Source of the DNA: Pseudidiomarina indica
GTDB taxonomy: Bacteria; Pseudomonadota; Gammaproteobacteria; Enterobacterales; Alteromonadaceae
Reading direction: 5' to 3'
Length of the DNA: 64,000 nucleotides
NCBI RefSeq assembly: GCF_900104245.1
Contig: NZ_FMXN01000003.1
Location: 62,001-126,000, forward strand
Shown: positions 20,061 to 29,946 of the stretch, in pieces
Numbering within the stretch: position 1 is the first letter of the stretch
Layout of the letters: each line of letters begins with the position of its first letter
Position numbers and translations under genes: made by a program
Notes under the pieces: model-generated
Told to the model about the DNA's origin: nothing
The model's database searches: none
The model's input: the letters and a program-made list of their open reading frames with translations, nothing else

Positions 20061-21425
20061 TTAGTAGCGATAATCATCGGTTTTAAATGGACCATCGATA
20101 TCAACATGAATGTAGTCAGCCTGAGTTTGAGTGAGGCGTGTCATGACACCACCAAACCCTTGCACCATGTAACGTGCGACCTCTTCATCCAGTTGTTTCG
20201 GTAACACTTCAACCCGTAGCTTGACAGCTTTTTCTGCTGCTGGCAACTGTGCAAACTTCTCGCTAAATAAATGAATTTGCGCCAATACTTGGTTAGCAAA
20301 CGAACCATCCATGACCCGGCTTGGGTGCCCAGTAGCGTTGCCTAAGTTCACCAAACGACCTTCGGACAACAGCAAAAGATAATCATTGATGTCGTCGCTG
20401 CGGTAAACTTTGTGGACTTGCGGCTTCACTTCTTCCCAGCGCCAGTTGTCACGCATGAACTTGGTATCGATTTCGTTATCGAAGTGACCAATATTGCACA
20501 CCACCGCAGTTGGTTTTAAGGCCGCTAACATGTACTGATCACAAACATTCACGTTGCCTGTTGTGGTCACGATCAGATCGGTGTTTTCCAGCAACTGGCG
20601 GTTAATTCCTTCCGCTGATTGGGTATTGATGCCGTTTAAGTACGGAGAGACCACTTCGTAGCCATCCATGCAAGCTTGCATGGCACAAATCGGGTCAATC
20701 TCGGTGACTTTAACAATCATGCCTTCCTGACGTAAGCTGGCTGCAGAGCCTTTACCCACATCACCGTAACCAATCACTAATGCTTTTTTACCTGCCAGCA
20801 GATGGTCGGTGGCACGCTTGATAGCGTCATTAAGGGAGTGGCGGCAACCGTATTTATTGTCATTTTTAGACTTGGTAACGGAATCATTCACGTTGATAGC
20901 TGGAACTTTTAGGGTGCCTTGCTTCAGCATTTCTAGCAAACGGTGAACACCCGTAGTGGTTTCTTCCGTGATGCCGTGAATTTTGTCCAGCATTTGTGGG
21001 TATTTTTCATGGATAAGCAGGGTTAAGTCGCCCCCGTCATCCAAAATCATATTGGCGTCCCACAGCTCGCCATCTTTATGACAGGTTTGCTCTAAACACC
21101 ACAAGTATTCCTCCTCGGTTTCACCTTTCCAGGCAAACACAGGAACTCCTGCAGCAGCCATCGCTGCAGCGGCGTGATCTTGGGTTGAGAAAATATTACA
21201 TGATGACCAGCGTACTTCTGCGCCCAGTTCTAATAAGGTTTCAATTAATACCGCGGTTTGGATGGTCATATGAATACAACCTATAATACGAGCACCTGCC
21301 AATGGTTGGCTCGCAGCGTATTTCCGGCGAATGGCCATCAACGCGGGCATCTCTGATTCGGCAATGGCGATTTCTTTACGCCCCCAATCAGCTAAATTGA
21401 TATCTGCGACTTTATAATCTTGCAT
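20061..21425 (-). CDS. ahcY: adenosylhomocysteinase
   Basis: SAH hydrolase cleaves S-adenosylhomocysteine to adenosine and homocysteine, relieving product inhibition of methyltransferases. Signatures include [47 protein letters not shown], the NAD+ site [13 protein letters not shown] and the C-terminal KTDDYRY, whose Lys/Tyr reach the neighbouring subunit's cofactor. Length is 454 aa. The adenosine kinase gene lies 9 bp upstream, which removes the adenosine product. The organism thus uses this route, while E. coli uses Pfs/LuxS. Confidence 0.98.
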   Translation of the reverse strand: MQDYKVADINLADWGRKEIAIAESEMPALMAIRRKYAASQPLAGARIIGCIHMTIQTAVLIETLLELGAEVRWSSCNIFSTQDHAAAAMAAAGVPVFAWKGETEEEYLWCLEQTCHKDGELWDANMILDDGGDLTLLIHEKYPQMLDKIHGITEETTTGVHRLLEMLKQGTLKVPAINVNDSVTKSKNDNKYGCRHSLNDAIKRATDHLLAGKKALVIGYGDVGKGSAASLRQEGMIVKVTEIDPICAMQACMDGYEVVSPYLNGINTQSAEGINRQLLENTDLIVTTTGNVNVCDQYMLAALKPTAVVCNIGHFDNEIDTKFMRDNWRWEEVKPQVHKVYRSDDINDYLLLLSEGRLVNLGNATGHPSRVMDGSFANQVLAQIHLFSEKFAQLPAAEKAVKLRVEVLPKQLDEEVARYMVQGFGGVMTRLTQTQADYIHVDIDGPFKTDDYRY

Positions 21426-21434
21426 AACAACCTC

Positions 21435-22463
21435 TTAATTCGTTGATGACAGCTTAAATTCAGGCTCATGTTGTAACCGAATGAGCAATTGCTGTTGTTT
21501 ATCACGGGTCAAGCGCGGGCCAAAATTAGAAACAACTTCGGCAGCAGCGTGACTCGCTAATAGGCCACATGCGGCCAATGAATAATTTCGGATCAGGCCA
21601 AACATCATGGCCCCGGCAAACATGTCGCCGGCACCATTGGTATCAATGGCTTTAACTTTCACACCCGGAACGGCAACTTGGCGTTCGCCATCGCCGACCA
21701 AAGCTCCATTCTTACCTAAGGTTAAGGCAACGAGTTTGGCTTTTTGTTGCAACAGTTGCAGTGCTTCTTGCGCATCGTCGGTGCCCGTTAGCAACTTGCC
21801 TTCTTCTTCGTTACAGAACAATACATCGACACCGCCTTCTAGGATCAAATCAATGCCATCGCGAAAGTACTTCACCATGGCTGGATCGGAACAAGTTACG
21901 GCGATTTTAGTGCCGTTCGCGCGGGCAATTTCCTTCGCACGAACAATGGCTTGGCGAGCAATAGGAGAGGTAACCAAATAGCCTTCAATGTATAAGTATT
22001 TGGCGCGTGCAATGGCATTTTCATCGAGCTCATCGACGGATAAATCTGCGGTGATGCCTAAATAGGTGCGCATGGTCCGCTCTGCATCAGCGGTGACCAT
22101 GACCAGACAGCGACCGGTTTTGCCTTCATGCTTCTTATGACCAATGCTCGTGGTGATACCAATTCGCTCTAAATCATCACAATAGAATTGACCGGCTTGA
22201 TCATCGGCGACTTTACAGCAATAAAATGCCTTCCCGCCAAATTGTGCAAACCCTACCAATGAGTTGGCTGCAGAACCGCCACCTGACTGTTTTTTCAACT
22301 CGCCTTGTTGGCTGAGTAATTGAATGAGACGCTCTTGGTCTTCATCTTCAATAAGGGTCATTAATCCCTTTTCAATACGGTGCTGCTGCAAAAACTCGTC
22401 AGTGACTTCAAATTCTTGGTCAACCAACGCGTTACCAATGCCAACAATGTCAATCGGTTCCAT
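21435..22463 (-). CDS. adenosine kinase (PfkB family)
   Basis: This ribokinase-family enzyme probably phosphorylates adenosine to AMP. PfkB landmarks are DIVGIGNALVDQE (N-terminal substrate motif), SGGGSAANSLVGFAQFGG and the catalytic DTNGAGDMFAGAMMFG. I chose ATG 22463 because GAGAAAGG precedes it; an in-frame ATG at 22487 would add eight residues but lacks a ribosome-binding site. Length is 342 aa. Placement immediately before ahcY supports adenosine over other sugars or nucleosides. It lies downstream of a terminator that separates it from folE2. Confidence 0.88.
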   Translation of the reverse strand: MEPIDIVGIGNALVDQEFEVTDEFLQQHRIEKGLMTLIEDEDQERLIQLLSQQGELKKQSGGGSAANSLVGFAQFGGKAFYCCKVADDQAGQFYCDDLERIGITTSIGHKKHEGKTGRCLVMVTADAERTMRTYLGITADLSVDELDENAIARAKYLYIEGYLVTSPIARQAIVRAKEIARANGTKIAVTCSDPAMVKYFRDGIDLILEGGVDVLFCNEEEGKLLTGTDDAQEALQLLQQKAKLVALTLGKNGALVGDGERQVAVPGVKVKAIDTNGAGDMFAGAMMFGLIRNYSLAACGLLASHAAAEVVSNFGPRLTRDKQQQLLIRLQHEPEFKLSSTN

Positions 22464-22497
22464 GCCTTTCTCGTGTAGGGTTTTCATTATGTTCTAA

Positions 22498-22536
22498 AAC
22501 AAAAAATCCGGCTGCAAAGTATACCGCAGCCGGATT
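22498..22536 (-). terminator. intrinsic terminator after folE2
   Basis: Read on the minus strand, AATCCGGCTGC and GCAGCCGGATT form an 11-bp stem with a 10-nt loop, followed by a T-run. It lies between folE2 and the adenosine kinase gene, so the two are separate transcription units unless read through. Confidence 0.85.
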
Positions 22537-22554
22537 GGGAGGTCGATAAATAGG

Positions 22555-23493
22555 TTAAGCTTTATATCCGCCAGTGACGCCTTTGGTGGTGATGCTGACC
22601 GCATCATGGGCGTGTAATGATTCATAGTGATTCACGCGAATCCAGAAATCGGTGTATTGTGGCAGCTGATTTAGGGTGTGCTGCAGCCGGCGGGCGGCGT
22701 CTTCACAAAACATCAAGTTTTGGCCATTCAAGCGCGCAAACTCTTGTTCGTCTTCACGTTTTACCGCTGCTTGAACCGGAGTTTTCAATGAATCTTCAAT
22801 CGCGTCAATGAGTAAGCTAATGGGTAATTCGGTCATGTCGTTGCTCATGATGACTTTCACTTGCGCGACCGAACGTTGACTGTGCGGGGTGGCAACAATC
22901 CCTTGTGTGGTACCTAGCCAACGGTGTACCATTTCAGCATCAATGTCAGTATCGGTGCCAAACTTCTCGGCAAAGGCGTCTTGAATGAGCTGACGTGCCA
23001 GAGCAGCCGAGCATGGGCAAGTACTGGAGTAAGGAACGTCAACGCCTAATTCAAGCACTAATTGACCGTTATCATAACGTCCAGTGACAGTAACAGGGTA
23101 TGCTTTCCAGCCTTGTTTTTTACTGATCAAGGATTTACGACGTAAGTGATAATCGAAACTAAAACGCACATAGGCTTGATCTGACAGCCCTTCGTGGCTA
23201 TCTATAAAGTCATGCAGTAATTTTTTTAACGACTGGTGATTAAGCACGTCATTGTTGGAAAGCTCTTCCAACAACAAGTACAAGCGCGACATGTGAATGC
23301 CTTTGGCTTTGGGGTCAGTCAGGTTGACGAAAGCGTCAACATGGGCGCTGACAGGGCGCTCAAGTTCTTGTGCAGCACCGACCACCAGTGGCATCTCGAT
23401 ATTGCTCATGCCGACCCAATCAAGAGTGCCTTCAGTTTGGGCACGGGTTTGATTGGCAATATCTGGCATCATTGTTGGGGTAGCTGTTGACAT
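22555..23493 (-). CDS. folE2: GTP cyclohydrolase I, FolE2 (type IB)
   Basis: FolE2 makes dihydroneopterin triphosphate from GTP, the first step of folate (and queuosine precursor) synthesis, with relaxed metal use compared with FolE. The 312-aa length and segments [34 protein letters not shown] (catalytic Cys) and [17 protein letters not shown] are characteristic. In many bacteria folE2 is induced by zinc limitation through Zur; I saw no clear Zur box upstream. The product feeds the folA/thyA branch encoded elsewhere in this window. Confidence 0.95.
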   Translation of the reverse strand: MSTATPTMMPDIANQTRAQTEGTLDWVGMSNIEMPLVVGAAQELERPVSAHVDAFVNLTDPKAKGIHMSRLYLLLEELSNNDVLNHQSLKKLLHDFIDSHEGLSDQAYVRFSFDYHLRRKSLISKKQGWKAYPVTVTGRYDNGQLVLELGVDVPYSSTCPCSAALARQLIQDAFAEKFGTDTDIDAEMVHRWLGTTQGIVATPHSQRSVAQVKVIMSNDMTELPISLLIDAIEDSLKTPVQAAVKREDEQEFARLNGQNLMFCEDAARRLQHTLNQLPQYTDFWIRVNHYESLHAHDAVSITTKGVTGGYKA

Positions 23494-23665
23494 GCTAATA
23501 CAACTCCAAACGGTAAATAAACGAGTCCCTTACTAAGGGGGCGATAGTATACAAGAATTAATCTCAATACGATAGTTTGCCAGATTGGGTTTACAACCCA
23601 AGGACAAAAATTCGATTGCTTGTATCGAATTTTATGGATAATAAAGCAAGGATGAGGTACCCATC

Positions 23666-24004
23666 ATGTTAGATGAAACACTGCTTGAGCAGTTTTTAGA
23701 GTTACTTGGACCACCAGGTGTTCAAGAAATGTACGCGACATTTGATGACAACATTAGCGGGTACATTGACCATATGCAAGATGTGGTGGCGAAACGCAAT
23801 GAGGAAGAAACACGGCGTCAAGCTCATCGTATTAAAGGCGCATGTCGCTCGGTCGGTTTAAGCCAACTAGCGCTGCCGATGGAGCGTCTTGAACGCGATG
23901 CGTGGGAATGGAACGAAGTGGATGATGTGCTGGAACAGTGGGTACTTGAAGTCCCACTGCATCAGCATCAATTGAAACGTTGGTTAAAGGTCCGGGCTGT
24001 TTAG
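23666..24004 (+). CDS. free-standing Hpt (histidine phosphotransfer) protein, HptA-like
   Basis: The 112-aa protein is a single Hpt four-helix domain. The phospho-accepting His is H54 in RRQAHRIKGACRSVGL, which matches the HxxKG(A/S)xxxxG consensus. It has no kinase or receiver domain. It is convergent with arcA and overlaps its 3' end by 21 bp. In Shewanella the Arc system uses a separate Hpt protein (HptA) in place of the ArcB Hpt domain; proximity to arcA suggests the same here. That role is inference. Confidence 0.85.
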   Translation: MLDETLLEQFLELLGPPGVQEMYATFDDNISGYIDHMQDVVAKRNEEETRRQAHRIKGACRSVGLSQLALPMERLERDAWEWNEVDDVLEQWVLEVPLHQHQLKRWLKVRAV

Positions 24005-24739
24005 CGACGGTTGTTCTAAATGGCGGATGCTCACATCACCGACAAACCGATAACCTTCGCCATGAATGGTGGTGATCAGGTTGGGGGAGTCTGGTAACGC
24101 CTCAAAGTGCCGTCGAATACGACGAATCGCAACGTCGACGGTACGGTCATTGGGGCGTAATTCCCGATCCAGCATTTTCTTTACCAAGGTTTCCCGGTCT
24201 AAAATTTTACCCGGGTTTGTTAAAAAGAGTTCCATTGCGCGGTATTCACTTTTGGGCAGGCGGAACATTTTGCCATCGGGTGAAAACAGGCAACGGCTAT
24301 CGCTTTCTAAGCGCCAACCGTTAAACTCATACACCACGCTGTCGTGACCAACACTTTGTTGTTGGCTTTTCAATACTTCAATTCGACGATAAAGATTACG
24401 TACCCGAATAATGAGTTCCTTCGGGTTATACGGCTTGATCAAATAATCATCGGCTCCTAGCTCAAGTGCGAGAAGACGGTCTTCATCCGCATCACGGCCA
24501 GTCAAAAACACCAAACCAATGTTTTCGTTTTCACGCAACTTCTCGGCCAGCTCAAGACCACTTTTACCGGGTAAGTTAACGTCCATAATGACCAAGTCAA
24601 TTTGTTGACGAGCCATGATTCGTTGCATCTGCATACCGTCAGCTGCATCGAACACATCGTATCCCTCTTGTTGAAACAACCGAGTGAGGGTATTTCGTGT
24701 GACGACTTCGTCTTCGACGATTAATAATCTGGCGCTCAT
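23984..24739 (-). CDS. arcA: response regulator ArcA (OmpR family)
   Basis: ArcA controls respiratory and TCA genes in response to redox state. The receiver domain has the acidic pair E9/D10 (IVEDEVVTRNTL), the phosphorylation site D53 (VIMDVNLPGKSG), a Thr in FLTGRD and a Lys in LIKPYNP. The C-terminal winged helix (FNGWRLESDSR, NDRTVDVAIRRIRRHFE, ITTIHGEGYRF) matches E. coli ArcA closely, including GREL/DREL before the recognition helix. At 251 aa it has a slightly longer C-terminal tail than E. coli. The gene for a sensor kinase lies 117 bp upstream on the same strand. Confidence 0.93.
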   Translation of the reverse strand: MSARLLIVEDEVVTRNTLTRLFQQEGYDVFDAADGMQMQRIMARQQIDLVIMDVNLPGKSGLELAEKLRENENIGLVFLTGRDADEDRLLALELGADDYLIKPYNPKELIIRVRNLYRRIEVLKSQQQSVGHDSVVYEFNGWRLESDSRCLFSPDGKMFRLPKSEYRAMELFLTNPGKILDRETLVKKMLDRELRPNDRTVDVAIRRIRRHFEALPDSPNLITTIHGEGYRFVGDVSIRHLEQPSLNSPDL

Positions 24740-24856
24740 ATAAGGTTCCGAAAGTTCAGAAAATCCGATAACATCTGTTGGAATTTGGTGAAAAGTAATA
24801 GTTTAGCATGTAATTTTATATACAGCGGGCGCAACCTGCAACCTTTGCGCGAAAGT

Positions 24857-26506
24857 TTACTTTGCGAAGGTGGCACGTCGCACGGGGATGGTCAAGTGAA
24901 ACTCGGTTCCTTGGTCGGCTGCGCTTTGATACTTAATATGCCCTTGTAGGATGACGGTGACCAAGTTAAATACGTAGTGCAGCCCAAGCCCCGTGGCGCC
25001 TGCGAAGCGTTTCGTGGTAACGAATGGAGTGAATACTTCGTTCCGAATTTCTGGCGGGATGCCATCCCCATTATCGCGATAAATAATGGTTAGCTCAACA
25101 CGCTCATCCTCATTTGGTAGGGCAGCAATGCTCATGGTTAATTCAATTCGCGGCTGTTCAGTGCGGGTAAACGCGTGTTGCAATGAATTGAGTAGGAGCT
25201 GGGTGAGCACTTGCTGCATGGGCGCTGCCCGCACAATCACGGTCAGCTCAGCGGGAATGGTTGGGGTAATGGTAACCTGGGCAAGCTCAGGATAACGTTT
25301 GATGAGTGATTGGATCATCTCCTGCCAAAAGTTGGCCAAATTAACCACGCGCTCATCTTGGTTGATTTGGTCCATCGACAAACTACTGAAACGACTGATA
25401 AGGTTTGCGGTACGCTTAATATTTCGAATGACCACATCCAGGTTTTCTTTGAACGCCCCAAGATGGCGCTCGAATTCCTTACTGGTCAGACTCTTATCAA
25501 AAAACTTCTTTTCAAGCGCCGCTAAATGGTCTTGCAGAATGGATGACGAGGTAACCGCGAGGCCGACTGGCGTGTTGACTTCATGAGCAACCCCCGCCAC
25601 GAGCACGGTTAAACTTTTCATTTTTTTCGCTTCAACCAGCTCGTTGTGGTACTGGTGGGCGGTATCGAGAGCTTCTTGTAAATCCGAGATAGAACGTTTC
25701 CATTGTTCCGTTCGTTGTTCCACTTGCTGCTCTAATTCGGCATTCAATTCATTGGCTTGCTGTTCGGCAAGCTGTTGCCGTTGGATGTGTTGCTGAATGC
25801 GATGCAATAAGCCATTAAACGCTTGAGCTACCCGATCAAGCTCTTGTAATTCGAAGCTCTGCAGGGTTTTGTCGTAGTGCTTTTGGCGGGCAATGTCTTG
25901 AATGCTATTGACCATAACATCGAGCGGGTGCGTAATGCTGCGCCGTAACCACAACGACATCACCCAACTCAGGATCAAGCTCGCGATGGTGACTGCCACA
26001 CTGATCACCAGCGATAAGGTTCGCGCTTCATCGTAGGCTGCTCTGGAAGTGCGCACATACACATAGCCCTGGAGCGAATCTTGCAGCTTCACGGCGCGTG
26101 CGGCTTCAATATAGTTATCCGTCATCACTGCGCCGGAGAGTTCAGCGACTCGGTCAAAGCGCACCGGAATGGGCGCTTCCTGGATATGGTAATAACTGGC
26201 TAAAAAGTTTAGCGAGTCGTCACTGAGCTCGTAGCGATATAAGTGAATGTGTTCGACTTCGTCAAAGGCTGCGAATGGCTGTAACCAGCGGTTGGCATTT
26301 TCCGCTTGTGCATAAACCATAAATGGCGCGCTATGGCTTGCCACTAAATCAGTGATGTGTTCCGTCAACTCAATGGAGCGAGTGTAGGTTTGATGAATGA
26401 AATTTAAACTCACTACCAAACAAGACAAGGCCACCAGTAAGGTTGTGATAAGAATCACAAGGGTGGTGACACTGCGCTTGATGGAGCTGACTTTAAAGAT
26501 CAACAT
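24857..26506 (-). CDS. membrane sensor histidine kinase
   Basis: This is a classical membrane-bound sensor kinase of 549 aa. TM1 is at about 10-37, an extracytoplasmic sensor region at about 38-162, TM2 at about 163-187, HAMP at about 188-240, a Q/E-rich coiled coil at 240-295, HisKA with H309 in VAHEVNTPVG, and HATPase with NSLQHAF (N box), DNGDGIP (G1) and TGLGLHYV (G2). It has no receiver or Hpt domain. It starts 6 bp after rsmC and precedes arcA, so it could be an ArcA-pathway sensor, but the signal and partner are not established. Confidence 0.88.
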   Translation of the reverse strand: MLIFKVSSIKRSVTTLVILITTLLVALSCLVVSLNFIHQTYTRSIELTEHITDLVASHSAPFMVYAQAENANRWLQPFAAFDEVEHIHLYRYELSDDSLNFLASYYHIQEAPIPVRFDRVAELSGAVMTDNYIEAARAVKLQDSLQGYVYVRTSRAAYDEARTLSLVISVAVTIASLILSWVMSLWLRRSITHPLDVMVNSIQDIARQKHYDKTLQSFELQELDRVAQAFNGLLHRIQQHIQRQQLAEQQANELNAELEQQVEQRTEQWKRSISDLQEALDTAHQYHNELVEAKKMKSLTVLVAGVAHEVNTPVGLAVTSSSILQDHLAALEKKFFDKSLTSKEFERHLGAFKENLDVVIRNIKRTANLISRFSSLSMDQINQDERVVNLANFWQEMIQSLIKRYPELAQVTITPTIPAELTVIVRAAPMQQVLTQLLLNSLQHAFTRTEQPRIELTMSIAALPNEDERVELTIIYRDNGDGIPPEIRNEVFTPFVTTKRFAGATGLGLHYVFNLVTVILQGHIKYQSAADQGTEFHLTIPVRRATFAK

Positions 26507-26512
26507 GGCTAC

Positions 26513-27559
26513 TTAGCTTCGCTGTTGGGCCCGGTAAACCGCAAATTTATTGTCCTCGGCGACGCGCTCACAATGGCCGAAGGCCTGTTCGATTAACTCT
26601 GGCCAAGGTAAAAAACGATTCGCAACGAGCCAAAGCTCGCCATTTTTGCGTAAATGTTGAGCCACTTGCCCTAAAAACTGTTGCCCAATTACATAGTCGG
26701 TCGCTAAACCGGTATGAAAGGGAGGGTGACTCACCACGTAATCAAATTTCCCCAGGGACGTCTGTAGCCCTTCACTGGCAACACAGTCTCCTTGCAACTG
26801 GTTTAATGCCAAGGTGCGCTTGGTCGCGGCTAACGCAATGGCGCTGACATCTAAATAAGTGATTTGGAGTGCCGGTGCTTGGCGATTGAGCCAGGCTCCT
26901 AACACACCATGGCCACAGGCAAAGTCGAGTACCTGACCCTGCTGCCAGTGGGGCAGGTGCTGGAGTAACATCGCACTACCAGCATCAATGCCAGGAAACG
27001 CAAATACTCCGGGCAAACTGGCTAGTTGTAATGGCGTGTCTTGGCCGGGTTGCGGTAGCTCACAATATTCAAAGTAACTTTGGTAATCAAAGTGCTTGGT
27101 CGACTGCACAACCTGGGTGCAGATCAGCAAGGAATGACAGCCTACGGCAACCTTTTGTGAGGGGGCCACCGCATCCGTGAATTGTTTATGGATGCTTTTG
27201 ATGCCGCTACGATTTTCCCCTACCAGCCAAATTGGCGCGCCGGGCGGTAGTAAATGGCATAAAGCATCGAGGACATAAAGTGTGAGTTGTTTTTCTTTTG
27301 GCAGCCAGACCAGTGCTGCTTCGGCCGTGGTCGTGGCTGGTGGCGCGACATCGAAATGATGGGCTACTTCGTGCTGCTGGTGTTGCCAGCGTTCGGCATA
27401 GCCTGCATGCCATTGCCAATGGGCTACCACAGGTAAAATATCGGCAACTTCCGGATCGGGAGCGTTCACCACTAACAATGATTGTTGCGTGAGACGCTCA
27501 TGTTGGCGAATCACTAATTGAGAAGGAAGACTTAAATGTTTCAACCGCAAATTCTCCAC
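26513..27559 (-). CDS. rsmC: 16S rRNA m2G1207 methyltransferase RsmC
   Basis: RsmC methylates G1207 of 16S rRNA in the 30S subunit. The protein has the RsmC two-domain layout: a degenerate N-terminal methyltransferase-like half, then a catalytic Rossmann domain with the SAM motif VLDFACGHGVLGAWL and the catalytic motif VSHPPFHTG, where the family usually has NPPFH or SNPPFH. FPGIDAGSAMLLQHLP matches the family's FxxxxLDxGSxxLL pattern. Length is 348 aa. It lies between a zinc carboxypeptidase gene and a sensor kinase gene on the same strand, with short gaps (16 and 6 bp). Confidence 0.9.
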   Translation of the reverse strand: MENLRLKHLSLPSQLVIRQHERLTQQSLLVVNAPDPEVADILPVVAHWQWHAGYAERWQHQQHEVAHHFDVAPPATTTAEAALVWLPKEKQLTLYVLDALCHLLPPGAPIWLVGENRSGIKSIHKQFTDAVAPSQKVAVGCHSLLICTQVVQSTKHFDYQSYFEYCELPQPGQDTPLQLASLPGVFAFPGIDAGSAMLLQHLPHWQQGQVLDFACGHGVLGAWLNRQAPALQITYLDVSAIALAATKRTLALNQLQGDCVASEGLQTSLGKFDYVVSHPPFHTGLATDYVIGQQFLGQVAQHLRKNGELWLVANRFLPWPELIEQAFGHCERVAEDNKFAVYRAQQRS

Positions 27560-27575
27560 AAAGTTAGAGGATGAG

Positions 27576-28598
27576 TTAAATCGGTTTTAGTTGGTACGCT
27601 TCAACAAACACATCAACATTTTCGCTCGCGGACTCGATTCGCTCGCCATTAAATTGAGCAACGTTAAATAGGGCCTCACCTTCATTGGCGACAGGAATAT
27701 TGCTAATGCCAATTACAATCCCATGATAAGGGCTGCGGATGGCATGCACTTCGTCACCATGCGGGTTGACTGTTTGAGCAACAACTTGCCCTTTGTTAAT
27801 GGTTTGGCCTAATTCAACTTTAGGCAACACCAAACCGTCGTATTCGTTGCGGATCCAAGCGCTGCGCTGAGCAATCACCGGCTGTACTTTCTTGCGGGTA
27901 CGGCGGCCTTTGATCATTTTTAAACTTTTCATCACGTTTTGTACACCGGTGACGCCGGCTTTAATGGCGGCATAATCAAACCGCAACGCTTCACCCGCTT
28001 CATAAAGAATCAATGGGATACCAAGTTCGGAGGCCAACGCACGTAGAGAACCATCTCGTTCTTTGCTGTTTAAAATAACGGGTGTGCCGAACGCCTCAGC
28101 CATTTGTAACGCTTCTGCATTATCCACATCAACTCTAATTTGGGGCAAATTACTGCGATGGATTGCCCCGGTATGCAAGTCGATAACATGGGTGGCATTT
28201 TGTACCAAGGTTTCATTAAACAAATGGGCCAGACGGCTGCCTAATGCTCCGCGCTCTGAGCCGGGGAAGCAGCGATTGAGATCACGGCGGTCGGGAAGAT
28301 AGCGTGATTGATGAATGAACCCATAAATATTCACGATAGGTACAATAATCACGGTTCCGGTCAGTTGCAACGGATCCAATTCGCTCATCAGTTGACGGCA
28401 AATTTCAATCCCGTTGAGTTCATCGCCATGAATCGCGGCACACACCAATAACGTGGGACCCGGCTTGACCCCGTGAAACACCTCAGCATGTAAATCCAAC
28501 GGGGTATCGTTATACAAACGCGCTGCAGGAATTTTAACGCTATGACGTGAGCCTGGAGCGACGCGTTGGTTGGCGAGCTGATAGGAGCGGTGCTTCAT
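27576..28598 (-). CDS. succinylglutamate desuccinylase/aspartoacylase-family zinc hydrolase (M14-like)
   Basis: The protein belongs to the AstE/AspA metallocarboxypeptidase superfamily. Zinc ligands are seen in AAIHGDELNGIE (His, Glu) and in IDLHTGA (His). The arginines RDLNRCFPG are typical for substrate carboxylate binding. A C-terminal beta-barrel/lipoyl-like part (GQTINKGQVVAQTV) follows. I start it at ATG 28598, 7 bp after rimK; the longer frame would overlap rimK by about 98 bp. Length is 340 aa. Coupling to rimK suggests it trims glutamate tails or related amide bonds, an inference from context. Confidence 0.85.
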   Translation of the reverse strand: MKHRSYQLANQRVAPGSRHSVKIPAARLYNDTPLDLHAEVFHGVKPGPTLLVCAAIHGDELNGIEICRQLMSELDPLQLTGTVIIVPIVNIYGFIHQSRYLPDRRDLNRCFPGSERGALGSRLAHLFNETLVQNATHVIDLHTGAIHRSNLPQIRVDVDNAEALQMAEAFGTPVILNSKERDGSLRALASELGIPLILYEAGEALRFDYAAIKAGVTGVQNVMKSLKMIKGRRTRKKVQPVIAQRSAWIRNEYDGLVLPKVELGQTINKGQVVAQTVNPHGDEVHAIRSPYHGIVIGISNIPVANEGEALFNVAQFNGERIESASENVDVFVEAYQLKPI

Positions 28599-28605
28599 AC
28601 CGAAA

Positions 28606-29511
28606 TTACCCTCGACCTTTGGTGCGGGTTTTATTCGCCTTGGCATTTTTTTCAATAAAGCTAATGATTTGGTCAGCCACGTCTTTACCGGTGGCCCCTT
28701 CAATACCTTCTAGCCCAGGTGAGGAGTTCACTTCCATGACGAGCGGACCATGGTTGGAGCGCAAAATATCCACACCGGCCACATTTAAGCCCATGGTTTT
28801 GGCTGCTTTAACTGCGGTGGCACGTTCGGCCGGAGTTAATTTCACTAAGCTGGCCGTTCCACCACGATGCAAGTTTGACCGGAACTCGCCAGATTTGGCT
28901 TGACGTTTCATGGCGGCAATCACTTTATCGCCAATCACAAAACAGCGGATATCTGCCCCACCGGCCTCTTTAATATATTCCTGCACCATGATGTGCGACT
29001 CGAGCCCCATAAAGGCTTCAATCACACTTTCTGCTGCTTGTCGTGTTTCGGCCAACACCACCCCAATGCCTTGCGTGCCTTCAAGCAACTTAATGACCAG
29101 CGGAGCGCCGCCGACCATTTCAATTAAATCGGGAATATCTTGGGGTTGGCTCGCGAAACCAGTAATGGGTAACCCGATGCCTTTACGGCTCAGCAATTGC
29201 AACGAACGCAACTTGTCGCGGCTGCGAGAAATCGCGACCGACTCATTGAGAGGGTAAGTACCAATCATTTCAAATTGGCGTAAGACAGCCGTACCGAAGA
29301 AAGTAATAGACGCACCAATCCGCGGAATAACCGCGTCGTATTGCGGAAGGTCTTTTCCTTTCATATGGATGGATGATTCGCGCGCGTTGATATTCATATA
29401 ACAACGAAGCGGATCCAAAACATCAACAGTGTGTCCTCGTGCTTCGCCGGCTTCCACTAAACGACGTGTGGAATAGAGGCGGGGGTTGCGCGATAAAATT
29501 GCAATTCTCAT
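28606..29511 (-). CDS. rimK: RimK-type ATP-grasp ligase (ribosomal protein S6 glutamate ligase)
   Basis: RimK adds glutamate residues to the C-terminus of ribosomal protein S6. The ATP-grasp core is clear: [65 protein letters not shown], and the metal site [14 protein letters not shown]. Length is 301 aa, as in E. coli. Its start overlaps the stop of the RimB-type protease gene by 4 bp, and a zinc carboxypeptidase follows. This gene order supports a local write-and-trim system for peptide tails. Confidence 0.95.
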   Translation of the reverse strand: MRIAILSRNPRLYSTRRLVEAGEARGHTVDVLDPLRCYMNINARESSIHMKGKDLPQYDAVIPRIGASITFFGTAVLRQFEMIGTYPLNESVAISRSRDKLRSLQLLSRKGIGLPITGFASQPQDIPDLIEMVGGAPLVIKLLEGTQGIGVVLAETRQAAESVIEAFMGLESHIMVQEYIKEAGGADIRCFVIGDKVIAAMKRQAKSGEFRSNLHRGGTASLVKLTPAERATAVKAAKTMGLNVAGVDILRSNHGPLVMEVNSSPGLEGIEGATGKDVADQIISFIEKNAKANKTRTKGRG

Positions 29512-29942
29512 GCGATGGCTCCAGGCTGGCCAAGTAAATAAGATTTATCGGGGTCGACGATAAAATGTTGACGCATCGCTTGGCGCCCTAACAACATCCG
29601 AAACTTCATGGTGTCACGGTTGGTTAACGTCAACTCTATCGGTTGTGAAAAATCCCCTAAGACAAGAGTGGATAGAATAACATATCGTAGCTCACTATGA
29701 CCGCCTGAATCGGTGACTTTACGTTGATCATGTATTTTTGCTTCACACACTTGCTCACGGAGCGAATCTTGTTCCGGGTGTAGCCAAATACGGAGCCAAG
29801 CTTCCCCATTTTTTTCAAATGGTTCTAATTTGAACGCATGCAAGCACGATGTCCGTGCGCCGGTATCCACTTTCATTTTTATGGCTTGAATGCCGAGCTC
29901 TGGAAGCGCTCCCCACTCTCGCCAACCTAGTGTTTGCATCAT
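29508..29942 (-). CDS. RimB-like retropepsin-fold protease (COG4067 family)
   Basis: The family is annotated as an ATP-dependent zinc protease but has a retropepsin-like aspartic protease motif, here [27 protein letters not shown] near the C-terminus is the second conserved segment. I start it at ATG 29942, four bases after the preceding stop; a GTG at 29972 is possible but has no ribosome-binding site. Length is 144 aa. In Pseudomonas, RimB modulates RimK activity; the direct overlap with rimK here fits. It is probably cytoplasmic, as no signal peptide is present. Confidence 0.83.
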   Translation of the reverse strand: MMQTLGWREWGALPELGIQAIKMKVDTGARTSCLHAFKLEPFEKNGEAWLRIWLHPEQDSLREQVCEAKIHDQRKVTDSGGHSELRYVILSTLVLGDFSQPIELTLTNRDTMKFRMLLGRQAMRQHFIVDPDKSYLLGQPGAIA

Positions 29943-29946
29943 ATTG

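Noticed and set aside
22488..23665. SAH riboswitch upstream of adenosine kinase-ahcY, or Zur box upstream of folE2
   Set aside because: The first spacer is filled by a terminator hairpin and is too short for an SAH aptamer; the folE2 upstream region has no convincing Zur palindrome.
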